Source of the DNA: Clostridium sp. OF03-18AA
GTDB taxonomy: Bacteria; Bacillota; Clostridia; Lachnospirales; Lachnospiraceae
Assembly: GCF_003478035.1 (NCBI RefSeq)
Contig: NZ_QUEP01000006.1
Location: 62,001 to 126,000 of the forward strand
Direction of reading: 5' to 3'
DNA: 64,000 nt
The notes under the pieces were generated by a model that saw only the letters and a list, made by a program, of their open reading frames with translations, searched no databases and had not been told where the DNA came from. This document shows positions 16,061 through 24,633 of this stretch, one piece after another (the first letter of the stretch is position 1; the number at the start of each line of letters is the position of its first letter). Position numbers and translations under genes: made by a program.

Positions 16061-17428
16061 ATGGCAGCCAACACAAATAAGGGCTTCGGTCTTTTATTTG
16101 AAATGGGATGCGGCAAGACCAGAACTGCGATCGCCATCGCAGGAGCCGCATATGAAAAAGGCGCGATCCAGAGAGTCCTGGTAATCGCACCAACGTCCGT
16201 CGTGTCGGTCTGGCCAAAAGAGATCGCAGAGGTCGCAGACTTCAAAGTGACCTGCAAGGCGCTCCTGGGAACGAAGCAGCAGAGAATCCGAATGATTGAA
16301 GACCTGCGGGCGTTCCCGTTCAAAGCGCTCAAGGTCGCCGTGATCAACTACGAATCAACCTGGAGAGATGGACTATTTGAAAAGCTCCAGGAATACGACG
16401 CTGACCTGATTATATGCGATGAGAGCCAGCGAATCAAGACACACGATGCAGAGCAGAGCAAAGCAATACATAAGCTAGGAGACCAGGCAAGGTACAAGCT
16501 CATCCTCTCCGGAACACCGGTGCAGAATGATGCAATTGACATTTGGAGCCAGTACCGGTTTCTGGACGCTTCGATCTTCGGCCGGAACTTCTACAAATTC
16601 AGAAACCGGTACGCGATCATGGGAGGTTTCAACCGAAAACAGATCGTCGGATACAAGGACCTGGACGGTCTGATCCGAAAAGAGCACTCGATCGCATTCA
16701 GAATCACGAAGGAAGAAGCAATCGACCTGCCGGAGCAGACGTTCATCAAGAGGAAGGTCCAGCTCGGCAAAAAAGAAAAAGATCTATACAACCGGATCAA
16801 GCGAAGCAGCTATGCGGAACTATCCAATGGAGACAAGATCACGGCCACGACCGTACTGACAAGGCTCCTGAGACTGCAGCAGTTGGCCGGAGGATTCCTG
16901 GTCACAGACGACAGCGACAAACCGGAGCTCGTCAACACAGCGAAGCTGGATGCGCTCCAGGATATCATCGAGGACTACGTACTAGGCGCAGGAAAGAAGT
17001 TGGTAATTTTCGCAAGGTTTATCCCGGAAGTAACCGCCATCATGAAAATGATAGATAAGACCTTCCAGAAGACAGGAAAGAAGCAGGTGGCCATCTACGG
17101 AGCGATTAAGAAGGAAGACCGTGGACCGATCATCAAACAGTTTCAGGAAGATCCGGACACCGTGATCATCGTCGGCCAGATCGACACCCTCGGCGTCGGA
17201 GTTACACTGACAGCTGCAGATACATGCGTCTACTATTCAAAGAACTTCAACTACGCCACGTATGAGCAGAGCCTCTCCAGGATCCACCGAATCGGCCAGA
17301 GAAACACATGCACATACATCGACCTGGAGACCGAAGGAACCGTGGATGAGATGATCGGCAAGGCGCTGGCCAGAAAAGAAGACATGGCCAAGACGGTCGT
17401 GGATGACTGGCGTGCTTATTTTGAGTAG
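16061..17428 (+). CDS. SNF2-family DNA helicase/translocase, motor part
   Basis: 455 residues. Walker A (FEMGCGKT) is only 13 residues from the start, followed by APTSVVSVWPKEI (motif Ia), ICDESQRIK (DEAD-like motif II), LSGTPVQND (motif III), and the second RecA lobe with GVGVTLTAADTCVYYSK (motif V) and SRIHRIGQ (motif VI, SNF2 type). The usual N-terminal Q-motif and accessory domain are missing and appear to be encoded by 13977-14339. RBS AAGGAGG. Likely role in phage DNA replication or recombination. Confidence 0.88.
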   Translation: MAANTNKGFGLLFEMGCGKTRTAIAIAGAAYEKGAIQRVLVIAPTSVVSVWPKEIAEVADFKVTCKALLGTKQQRIRMIEDLRAFPFKALKVAVINYESTWRDGLFEKLQEYDADLIICDESQRIKTHDAEQSKAIHKLGDQARYKLILSGTPVQNDAIDIWSQYRFLDASIFGRNFYKFRNRYAIMGGFNRKQIVGYKDLDGLIRKEHSIAFRITKEEAIDLPEQTFIKRKVQLGKKEKDLYNRIKRSSYAELSNGDKITATTVLTRLLRLQQLAGGFLVTDDSDKPELVNTAKLDALQDIIEDYVLGAGKKLVIFARFIPEVTAIMKMIDKTFQKTGKKQVAIYGAIKKEDRGPIIKQFQEDPDTVIIVGQIDTLGVGVTLTAADTCVYYSKNFNYATYEQSLSRIHRIGQRNTCTYIDLETEGTVDEMIGKALARKEDMAKTVVDDWRAYFE

Positions 17429-17445
17429 AGTAGGAGGATGACATC

Positions 17446-17898
17446 ATGAAATTGTTTGAAAGAATAAAGCGCTTCGTCAGAGGCGCAGACAAAGCGGTGA
17501 CTAATGCGATCTGTGAACGCCTAGACAATACAGCAGAGAAGCTCGAAAATTTCGCAAGGATCCTGGATCCTGAAGCATTCCAGGAATCAAAGATGCGCGA
17601 GTCGTGGGAAGGAAGACCGAAGACGGATCCAGAAACTGCAGCACGACTGGCGCAGATGCCGGTCACATCGCTGGAAGATGCAATCGTTCAGATAGTAGAA
17701 GGAATGGTGAAGGTCGTAGTCAAGGCAGATGAAGCAGCGGACGCCATCAAATCAGCGATCAGTGCAGGCGTGAAACCAGAGCCGCTAAGCCACCTGGCAA
17801 ACAACTGGCGCAAGATGCACGGTCTGCCGATGCATCGAAAACCTGCATCGTTCAGGAGAAGGAGGAAAGGCAATGGAACAGGAAAGCAGAGTAAATAA
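17446..17898 (+). CDS. Phage protein of unknown function, basic C-terminus
   Basis: 150 residues, RBS AGGAGG. Mostly helical: KLFERIKRFVRGADKAVTNA start, a central hydrophobic helix IVQIVEGMVKVVVKADEAAD and a basic tail (RKPASFRRRRKGNGTGKQSK). No recognised domain. The tail overlaps the next gene by 26 bases. It could bind nucleic acid through the tail; that is a guess from charge only. Confidence 0.6.
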   Translation: MKLFERIKRFVRGADKAVTNAICERLDNTAEKLENFARILDPEAFQESKMRESWEGRPKTDPETAARLAQMPVTSLEDAIVQIVEGMVKVVVKADEAADAIKSAISAGVKPEPLSHLANNWRKMHGLPMHRKPASFRRRRKGNGTGKQSK

Positions 17899-18061
17899 TC
17901 CAAAGCCGTGGATCGCGCAGCTATTCTGCAGACACCATGGCGAGTGGTTCAGAAGACAAGAGCCGTACTACAACCTGAACGGCGAGACGCAGTATAAAGT
18001 CTGCACAAAGTGCGGAAAAAAATTGGATGAGAGATTTATTCCGAACTTTGACGGAAGCTAA
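17873..18061 (+). CDS. Small zinc-binding phage protein
   Basis: 62 residues with possible ligands LFCRHHGEWF and VCTKCGKKLDERF (Cys at ~19, 44 and 47, His at 21/22). RBS AGGAGGAAAGGC within the previous gene. The pattern resembles small treble-clef/zinc-ribbon phage proteins; role unknown. Confidence 0.6.
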   Translation: MEQESRVNNPKPWIAQLFCRHHGEWFRRQEPYYNLNGETQYKVCTKCGKKLDERFIPNFDGS

Positions 18062-18073
18062 GGAGGTGCCTAG

Positions 18074-18628
18074 ATGGGCGGAATAGCATGGAGCCAGGAG
18101 GAACTGATCCGGCTCGAAGAATTAACAGAAAAATATCCGCTCGCCACAGTAGCAAGAATTCTGAACCGCTCAGAAAATGCGGTCTTTCTTAAAAGGCAGC
18201 GGACCGGTATCGGAGGATTCATGGCGAACACAGACATGCTGACCAGGAACACCCTCTCGCGAATCCTGGGAGTTGAGAACCGGACAATCCAATACTGGGA
18301 GCGCAAAGGACTGAAAAGCGTCCGGAAGAAGCCATACGTGATGTACCGGCAGCAGGACATCATCAGATACATGGAAGAACATCCGGAAGATTGGAATGCG
18401 GCCAGAGTAACCGATGACACACTGTTCATGCAGTACCCCTGGTTTAAAGAAAAAAGGAAGAATGACATATCACACAAATACAACTGGACGCAGACCGAAG
18501 TGAGCCGGATGAAGATGCTCCGGAAGCAGGGCTTCGCAATCAGAGAGATCGCAGAGAAGATGGACCGGTCAGAATCAAGTATCAAATATAAACTCTACGG
18601 AAGGGAGAAAAGCGATGGCAGAAGTTAA
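18074..18628 (+). CDS. SANT/HTH DNA-binding protein, paralog of the 15134 product
   Basis: 184 residues, RBS AGGAGGTGC. Architecture: SANT-like repeat (AWSQEELIRLEELTEKYPLA...ILNRSENAVFLKRQR, residues 5-45), MerR-like HTH (RNTLSRILGVENRTIQYWERKGL, ~55-78), then a second SANT-like repeat (NWTQTEVSRMKMLRKQGFAI...MDRSESSIKYKLYG, ~135-175). The same order occurs in the 15134 product, so the two probably arose by duplication. Likely phage transcription or replication-control proteins; targets unknown. Confidence 0.65.
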   Translation: MGGIAWSQEELIRLEELTEKYPLATVARILNRSENAVFLKRQRTGIGGFMANTDMLTRNTLSRILGVENRTIQYWERKGLKSVRKKPYVMYRQQDIIRYMEEHPEDWNAARVTDDTLFMQYPWFKEKRKNDISHKYNWTQTEVSRMKMLRKQGFAIREIAEKMDRSESSIKYKLYGREKSDGRS

Positions 18629-18848
18629 GATCTGGCCGCGAGGTCAAAACGAAACCGGAGGTATCCTGCTGATGCCGATGAAGAAAAACATCCCAAAAGG
18701 GCATCCGGAATGGAGTCTGGTAAAATGTCCGATCTGCGGACAGGAATGCTGGAGACCAATGTCAAGACAGGAACTCCGGCAGAAGAAAATGCAAGCAGCC
18801 TGCACAGAGTGTGGACTCGAAATAGAAAGTAGGAGGAACCAACCATGA
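18615..18848 (+). CDS. Small zinc-finger phage protein
   Basis: 77 residues overlapping the previous gene by 14 bases; GGAAGGGAG upstream. CPICGQECWRPMSRQELRQK and ACTECGLEIE supply two CxxC knuckles (~residues 38-41 and 62-65), a zinc-ribbon arrangement. Role unknown. Confidence 0.65.
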   Translation: MAEVKIWPRGQNETGGILLMPMKKNIPKGHPEWSLVKCPICGQECWRPMSRQELRQKKMQAACTECGLEIESRRNQP

Positions 18849-19294
18849 AACTCACTGAAATGCTCGGCCAGTACAAGGAACTTCTCGACAAGAAGGATCA
18901 GCTGGCCAAAGACACCAAGGACAACAATAAAGCCATCGATAAGCTGAAGGCAGAGATCGCAGAAATGATGATCGACGAAGACATCCCGTCACAGGGATAC
19001 GGAGACTACGTCTACAGCCTCCAGAGTAATGTGAAGTACAGCAAGCGCGGAGATGCGCAGCTTCAGGAAAAAGGCCTGGACTTCTTCAAGGTACTCAGAG
19101 AACAGGGACTCGGCGAGCTCATCAAAGAAACCGTCAATGCAGGATCCCTGCAGAGCGCGATGAAAGAAATCGCCGAAGAAAACGACGGAGAGCTGCCGCC
19201 GGAGCTGGATGAGGTCGTGAGCAGCTACGAGATGACCGACATCACCAGACGCAAGTCAACCAACAAAGCACTCAAAAGAGCGAAAGGAGAATAA
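18845..19294 (+). CDS. Phage protein with N-terminal coiled coil
   Basis: 149 residues, overlapping the previous stop by four bases, RBS AGGAGGAACC. Residues 1-45 form a strong coiled coil (LLDKKDQLAKDTKDNNKAID); residues 50-75 include QGYGDYVYSLQSNVKYSKR; the rest is helical. The pattern is seen in early phage proteins placed before recombination or SSB genes. Function not identified. Confidence 0.6.
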   Translation: MKLTEMLGQYKELLDKKDQLAKDTKDNNKAIDKLKAEIAEMMIDEDIPSQGYGDYVYSLQSNVKYSKRGDAQLQEKGLDFFKVLREQGLGELIKETVNAGSLQSAMKEIAEENDGELPPELDEVVSSYEMTDITRRKSTNKALKRAKGE

Positions 19295-19297
19295 ACC

Positions 19298-19756
19298 ATG
19301 GAACAGTTAGAATTTGATTGTCGCCTCGAATCAGAGCGCGAGCTTGAGGAAAACGTAAACATCGCCCTGGAATTTGCCTGCAAGCAGGTCAAGGAAACAA
19401 GCAAGTCGAAGGTATCGAACCGCCACGACGGATACGGTATCGCTTCAGAATTTTATGCAGGCATGAAGCTCGACCAGAAGAAGGTAGATGAGAGCATGAA
19501 AGATTTCCTGCGCATCCTCCCAACAGAGAATGATGCCAAGGCGGTCGAAGCAGCCAGCAGCCTGAAGAATGCAGCAACCGGCCTAGTACTCCAGGCGACA
19601 AAGCTCGCAGCGCAGGCAGACAGAATCATGTACGACTTATACGAAAAAGTCAGCAACTACACCACCCCAGTGGAAGATTACCTGGAGGGACAGTTCGAGG
19701 ACGCAGAAGCGGATCCGGAAGCTGAAGCAGAGGAAGAACAGGAGGACGCTGAATAA
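19298..19756 (+). CDS. Phage protein with acidic tail, unknown
   Basis: 152 residues, RBS AAAGGAG. Helical core (MEQLEFDCRLESERELEENV start; AASSLKNAATGLVLQATKL) and a very acidic C-terminus ending in a run of E/D/A. Its neighbours (coiled-coil protein before, SSB-like protein two genes after) place it in the DNA-metabolism block. No domain recognised. Confidence 0.6.
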   Translation: MEQLEFDCRLESERELEENVNIALEFACKQVKETSKSKVSNRHDGYGIASEFYAGMKLDQKKVDESMKDFLRILPTENDAKAVEAASSLKNAATGLVLQATKLAAQADRIMYDLYEKVSNYTTPVEDYLEGQFEDAEADPEAEAEEEQEDAE

Positions 19757-20016
19757 TGGCAGGGCTCACAGTTAACGAGGTAACATGCATCGAGGTATCC
19801 GATTCAGAAGGGAAAGCAATGTGCCAGGGTGACACAATCGTTCTGAGAATCGATACAGAGGACATCCTCTGCGTCTTTGAAGGCATCAAGAGTGGATACT
19901 TCATCACTAAGACATGCGACGACGGAATCGAAAACCGATACCGTGTAAAGAGCATCAAAAAATCCAAAGTAGTAAAAGCGGCAGCATCCCAGGATGCAGA
20001 GAATGAGGAGGAATAA
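19756..20016 (+). CDS. Small beta-rich phage protein
   Basis: 86 residues, ATG overlapping the previous stop (TAATG), AGGAGG 11 bases upstream. Predicted beta-rich (VNEVTCIEVSDSEGKAM, DTIVLRIDTEDILCVFEG, YFITKTCDDGIENRYRVKSI) with an acidic tail. It could be a small barrel; no family recognised. Confidence 0.6.
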   Translation: MAGLTVNEVTCIEVSDSEGKAMCQGDTIVLRIDTEDILCVFEGIKSGYFITKTCDDGIENRYRVKSIKKSKVVKAAASQDAENEEE

Positions 20017-20019
20017 GAC

Positions 20020-20859
20020 ATGGCAGTAGCAAAGAACGAACTCGCAACGATGGAGAGCTTCAAGATCGTAACCGGCATGGAGGCGATGGATGAGGAGCTC
20101 AAAGCAGAGCTGGAAGATGAGCTCGACGACCTGGACGATGATGGCGGCATCGATGCAAAGCACATCAAGATCCCATCTGGCGGAGGAAAAGCCTTCGAGG
20201 TCGAGACAGACGATCCGGACGATCCGGAGGTCATGAAGGAAGTAACCGGCGTGATCATATTCACGCATCGCATGAACGCCTACTGGGCGCAGAAATTCGG
20301 AGAAGCAGGAGAGGATGGCAATATCAATAAGAGCCCAGACTGCAGCTCAATGGATGGAAAGCAGGGCGTCAACAGAGAAACCGGAGAAATCCGCACCTGC
20401 GACACCTGCCCTTATAACCAGTTCGGATCCGATGGAAAAGGCAAAGCCTGCAAGAACATGCGCCGCCTTTACATCATGATGGACAACCGCCCGGACATTT
20501 ATCTTCTGACAGTGCCGCCGACATCTATCAAGGACGTGAACAAAGCACTGAAGAAAATCATGGGACAACAGCATATCCCATACAGCCGCATGATCGTGAC
20601 ATTCAAGCTGAATGTGGTAGAGAACGCGGACAAAATCAAATACTCCAAGGTAACACTGGAAAAGACAGGACTGCTGCCGGAAGCTCTTTGTAAGACAACC
20701 GCAGAGCTCCGCAAAGCAATGAAGCAGAGTTATGAGAGCGTAGCAATCACAACAGATGACTACAAGGAAGCAGCACCAATGGAAGCAACTCCGGAAGTCG
20801 GCCCTGACGGATTCATGCAGGCAGGCGACATCCAGGACGGAGAGCTGCCATTTGACTAA
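20020..20859 (+). CDS. Probable phage single-stranded DNA-binding-type protein
   Basis: 279 residues. The middle contains a cysteine cluster (SPDCSSMDGKQG, RTCDTCPYNQFGSDGKGKACKNMRRLY, ~residues 107-148) followed by a beta-rich region, and the protein ends with the acidic tip GELPFD, like the partner-recruiting tip of SSB proteins. Such proteins sit immediately before primase/helicase genes in related prophages. The SSB role is inferred from the tip and position; the fold is not proven from sequence. Confidence 0.55.
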   Translation: MAVAKNELATMESFKIVTGMEAMDEELKAELEDELDDLDDDGGIDAKHIKIPSGGGKAFEVETDDPDDPEVMKEVTGVIIFTHRMNAYWAQKFGEAGEDGNINKSPDCSSMDGKQGVNRETGEIRTCDTCPYNQFGSDGKGKACKNMRRLYIMMDNRPDIYLLTVPPTSIKDVNKALKKIMGQQHIPYSRMIVTFKLNVVENADKIKYSKVTLEKTGLLPEALCKTTAELRKAMKQSYESVAITTDDYKEAAPMEATPEVGPDGFMQAGDIQDGELPFD

Positions 20860-20911
20860 GCCACAGCGCAGGGCGGTCACCACGGCCGTCTTGCAGAATT
20901 GGAGGTAAACG

Positions 20912-21550
20912 ATGGCTAAGAACTTAAAGGAATTTATACAGTGCGGAAGGGATCCCGCATACCTGAAGAACGGAGACATCATCACAGAGGAACTCGCCTG
21001 GGAGATCGTCGGCCAGGAAGGATATGCTGACGGATGCCTGGATCAGGAGTTTGAGATTACACAAAACCGCATCGCGGAAGACATCATCGGAGGCGAGGTC
21101 GTCTACGAAACTATCTACAGAGAGAGCCCGGACCACCCATGGCAATACATCGGACTGTGCGCAGCAGGAAAAGATAAGAACCTCGCGCCGATCCACGCCA
21201 AGACAACCTACGTCTGCAGCAAATACAGAGCAAAAAACGAAGTGGAACTGCAGCAGCACATCGGGGACGCCGTGGAAGCATGCCGGAAAGTGCACGAAAG
21301 AGGAAACATACCGATCGCGCCGCATCTTTACTGGCCAAGGTTCCTGGATGACAACGATCCACAGGATCGCGACTACGGAATAGCAGCAGGCCTGGAAGCA
21401 CTGAAGCGATGCGATGAGATGATCGTTATCATCAGACAGGAAGGTCCGGAAGAAGAATGGATCAGTCAGGGAATGCAGGCTGAAATCGCTACTGCGGCAA
21501 AGATGGGAATCGAGCCGCAGTTCATATACATAGGCAAAGAAAAGAGGTAA
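20912..21550 (+). CDS. DUF4406/nucleoside deoxyribosyltransferase-like protein
   Basis: 212 residues. The C-terminal ~115 residues match the DUF4406-type Rossmann-like fold: TYVCSKYRAKNEVELQQHI, GNIPIAPHLYWPRFLDDNDP (~140-160), AAGLEALKRCDEMIVI and SQGMQAEIATAAKMGI, with Glu in the position used by nucleoside 2-deoxyribosyltransferases. The N-terminal ~90 residues are a separate, unassigned domain. Phage members are thought to act on nucleotides, but the reaction is unknown. Confidence 0.7.
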   Translation: MAKNLKEFIQCGRDPAYLKNGDIITEELAWEIVGQEGYADGCLDQEFEITQNRIAEDIIGGEVVYETIYRESPDHPWQYIGLCAAGKDKNLAPIHAKTTYVCSKYRAKNEVELQQHIGDAVEACRKVHERGNIPIAPHLYWPRFLDDNDPQDRDYGIAAGLEALKRCDEMIVIIRQEGPEEEWISQGMQAEIATAAKMGIEPQFIYIGKEKR

Positions 21551-21554
21551 CTCC

Positions 21555-24302
21555 ATGAACACGGCAGAAGTCGATCTCGACCGCTTGGTCGATTATGAAA
21601 GAGAATACAGAAGCGTCGTCAAAAGGGCGCAGGTTACCGGAGATCATATGATAGGACTCTGCCCGTTCCATGACGATTCAAAAAACAGCTTCTCAGTAGA
21701 TCTGAAGACAGGAAGATGGCACTGCTTTAGCGAGGACATCGGCGGCAACTACGTGGACTTTGTGGCCAAGATGAATGGCATCAGCACGAAGGACGCATAC
21801 AAGCGAATCATGGAAGACTACCATGTGGAGATGCCGGAAAAAGAAAAACCTGCAGCATCCCGCCGGAGCTATTCAATGGAGCAGTACGCCTTCGAAAAAA
21901 GGCTCCCGGTGGAATTCCTCCGGGACACATGCCACATCAGCAACGACAAAGAAAGAAAAGACCAGACCACATACATGAAGATCCCGTACCTGAAGGAGGA
22001 CGGAACCGAGGCAACCTACAGAAAGAGGTTTGCAGGTAAGGAATTCAGATGGAGATACGGAAGCAGCGGAAAGATATGCCTTTATGGCGAATGGAGGCTC
22101 CCACAGATGAGACAGAGCGGATACGCCTGTCTGGTCGAAGGAGAGTCCGACACGCAGAGCATGTGGTACATGGGAATCAGCACCCTCGGAGTACCGGGAG
22201 CCTCCATGTTCAAGTCGAACATGAGCGACCAGCTCCAGGACTTAAAGTTATACATCCACCAGGAACCGGACCAGGGCGGCGAAACGTTTATGCGGAAAGT
22301 CATCCAGGGACTCCGGGACGGTGGATTCATTGGCAAGGTTTACAAATTCAGCTGCAGCACACTGGGCGGAATCAAGGATCCGAGTGACGTCTTCATCAAA
22401 TTCGGAAAAGAAGAAGGTGCAGCCAAGATCCAGAAACTCCTGGAGCGGGCAGAAGAAATAGACCTGACGGAACCAGACGTGATACCGGAATCCATCAAGG
22501 GAGCACCGGTGAATCTTCGCCAGCCGGAAGGCTGGATCTATTCAGACAAAGGAATCAGCCACATCGATGAGAAGACATACGGACCGGTCATGGTCTGCAG
22601 AACACCGATCATCCTGACGCAGCGACTCCGAAGCCTGGAAACCGGAGAAGAAAAAATAGAGATCGCATTCAAGAGAGACGATGAGTGGCACAGAGCAATC
22701 TACCCACGATCAACGATCTTCACAGCCAGAGGTATCACAGTCCTGGCAGACCTTGGATGCACGGTAACAAGCGAAAACGCAAAGCAAGTCGTCCGGTTTT
22801 TGTCTGCCCTGGAGGCAGAGAACATCGACATCATCACGAAAGCAGATGCAACGTCCAGCTTCGGATGGCAGCCAGGGAAGCGATTCATCCCAGGACACGA
22901 CAAAGACATCGTTCTGGACATCGATCCATCACAGAAGGGAATGGCCGCGGCATACTGCCAGACCGGATCCTTTGATAAATGGAAAGACACCATGCAGCCG
23001 CACCGAGAACGCGACAAGTTCCGGTTCATACTGGCCGCAGCGTTCGCAGCTCCCCTGCTGCGGATCATTAAGCAAAGAATATTCTTTGTATACAACTGGG
23101 GATCCAGTAAAGGAGGAAAGACCGCCGGATTAAAAGCAGCACTGTCAGCTTGGGGAGATCCGGAACGACTCATGGTAAACTTTAACGCCACCCAGGTCGG
23201 CCTGGAGCGAACCGCTGCGTTTTACTGCGACCTGCCACTCGGCATCGATGAGAGACAGCTGGCCGGAAAGAATCAGGAAGGACTGGAGAAGACAATCTAC
23301 ATGATCGCATCCGGTACCGGAAAGATCAGAGGCGCAAAGGGCGGCGGTCTGCAGACAATGAGACAATGGAGAACCGTAGCCATGGCAACCGGCGAGGAAC
23401 CACTCTCCACAGATACATCACAGACAGGCGTCAGCACCCGTGTGCTGGAAATCTACGGCGGACCATTTGAGACAGAAGAACAGGCCAGCCTCATGCACCA
23501 GGAATCAACGCAGAACTTCGGATGGGCGGGCCCGGAATTCATCGAACACGTCCTGAAGATTTCAGAGAAAAGCATCTGCGATAAATACGATGAGATGCTG
23601 CGATACGTGATGAGCATAGCAAAGGGAAAGAGCGGAAGCCATGTGGCCGGAATCAGCGCGGTCGCCCTGGCCGATGCCATGATAGATACCTGGTTTTTTG
23701 ATAGCCAGGATGCACCGGAGCCAGAAGCGAATCCAAAAAAGGAAGAAGGGAAAGACGATGAAAAACAGATAACAATCAACCAGGAGTCCTGGGATAGAGC
23801 CAAGAGGATGGCAGCGTCCATCCTTCAGGAACAGATCGCAGCAGCATCCGGAGACGTAAACGAAAACGCCGTGCAGTTTATCACTGACTGGGTAATCTCC
23901 AACAAGGCATACTTCGGAGAGAAGGCCATCGGAACATGCCTCGGCACCATGAGCGAATCCGGAAACGTGGCGTATATCTTCCCATCAACACTGAACCAGG
24001 CGCTGACCAAGGCAGGATACAGTCCAAGGAAGACGCTCAAATACATGGCAGACAATGGACTGATTACGGTCAAGGATGGCGGCGAAAACTCCACCAAGAG
24101 ATACTCCATCATGAAACGATTTGATGGAAGGGTATGCAGGTTTATAGAATTCAATATCGGGAAAGAGAGCCAGTCCGATGGAGATGACATCGAGGCCATG
24201 GCAGATGAAGCAGAAGAAAAATACCACCAGGAATCGATGACCGATAAAGACGGATTCATGAGCATACCGGAAGGCATGGAAGATGAGCTGCCATTTAAGT
24301 AG
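21555..24302 (+). CDS. Primase-helicase fusion (CHC2 zinc finger, TOPRIM, DUF927 ATPase)
   Basis: 915 residues. A CHC2-type primase zinc finger (C36, H39, C57 in LCPFHDDSKNSFS...WHCF), a TOPRIM-like segment (CLVEGESDTQSMWYMGI, ~190-210), then a DUF927 helicase domain (SSFGWQPGKRFIPGH ~435; Walker A NWGSSKGGKTAGLKAA ~514; LGIDERQL ~560). The C-terminal ~200 residues include a winged-helix-like region. It should prime and unwind phage DNA at the fork. It ends just before the iteron array at 24328, so replicase and probable origin are adjacent. RBS AAAGAGG. Confidence 0.88.
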   Translation: MNTAEVDLDRLVDYEREYRSVVKRAQVTGDHMIGLCPFHDDSKNSFSVDLKTGRWHCFSEDIGGNYVDFVAKMNGISTKDAYKRIMEDYHVEMPEKEKPAASRRSYSMEQYAFEKRLPVEFLRDTCHISNDKERKDQTTYMKIPYLKEDGTEATYRKRFAGKEFRWRYGSSGKICLYGEWRLPQMRQSGYACLVEGESDTQSMWYMGISTLGVPGASMFKSNMSDQLQDLKLYIHQEPDQGGETFMRKVIQGLRDGGFIGKVYKFSCSTLGGIKDPSDVFIKFGKEEGAAKIQKLLERAEEIDLTEPDVIPESIKGAPVNLRQPEGWIYSDKGISHIDEKTYGPVMVCRTPIILTQRLRSLETGEEKIEIAFKRDDEWHRAIYPRSTIFTARGITVLADLGCTVTSENAKQVVRFLSALEAENIDIITKADATSSFGWQPGKRFIPGHDKDIVLDIDPSQKGMAAAYCQTGSFDKWKDTMQPHRERDKFRFILAAAFAAPLLRIIKQRIFFVYNWGSSKGGKTAGLKAALSAWGDPERLMVNFNATQVGLERTAAFYCDLPLGIDERQLAGKNQEGLEKTIYMIASGTGKIRGAKGGGLQTMRQWRTVAMATGEEPLSTDTSQTGVSTRVLEIYGGPFETEEQASLMHQESTQNFGWAGPEFIEHVLKISEKSICDKYDEMLRYVMSIAKGKSGSHVAGISAVALADAMIDTWFFDSQDAPEPEANPKKEEGKDDEKQITINQESWDRAKRMAASILQEQIAAASGDVNENAVQFITDWVISNKAYFGEKAIGTCLGTMSESGNVAYIFPSTLNQALTKAGYSPRKTLKYMADNGLITVKDGGENSTKRYSIMKRFDGRVCRFIEFNIGKESQSDGDDIEAMADEAEEKYHQESMTDKDGFMSIPEGMEDELPFK

Positions 24303-24327
24303 ATCGCGCAAAATTTATCCCCAAAGT

Positions 24328-24633
24328 GTAACCACTCAAATTAGTGGTTACGCGAGTGGTTACGCGAGTGGTTACACCGAAATGCAGAGCTGGCGCGGGT
24401 TTTAGAGCTTTGTAACCACTGTAACCACTAAAAACCACTTATTTATTGTTTCGTGGGAAATTTTGCACACGATGCACAAAAAACGCGCAACACATGCAAA
24501 ATTCTATAAAAACACGGTATGTATTTAAAAAAAGTGGTTACAGTGGTTACACCCAGCACAACCCACGTAAAATCAGGGCTCGCAGCGTAACCACTTCAAA
24601 AAACGCTTAGTGGTTACAGAAAGGAGTGGTTAC
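24328..24633. repeat. Iteron array: 11 copies of AGTGGTTAC in both orientations (probable replication origin)
   Basis: The 9-mer AGTGGTTAC occurs seven times on plus (24343, 24355, 24367, 24533, 24542, 24609, 24625) and four times on minus (24328, 24412, 24421, 24587). Three plus copies are spaced exactly 12 bases apart; others are tandem at 9 bases or face each other as hairpins. The centre (about 24430-24530) is AT-rich. No gene fits in 24303-24625. Iterons plus an AT-rich core beside the primase-helicase are classic origin features. The last copy contains the GTG start codon of the next gene. Confidence 0.7.
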
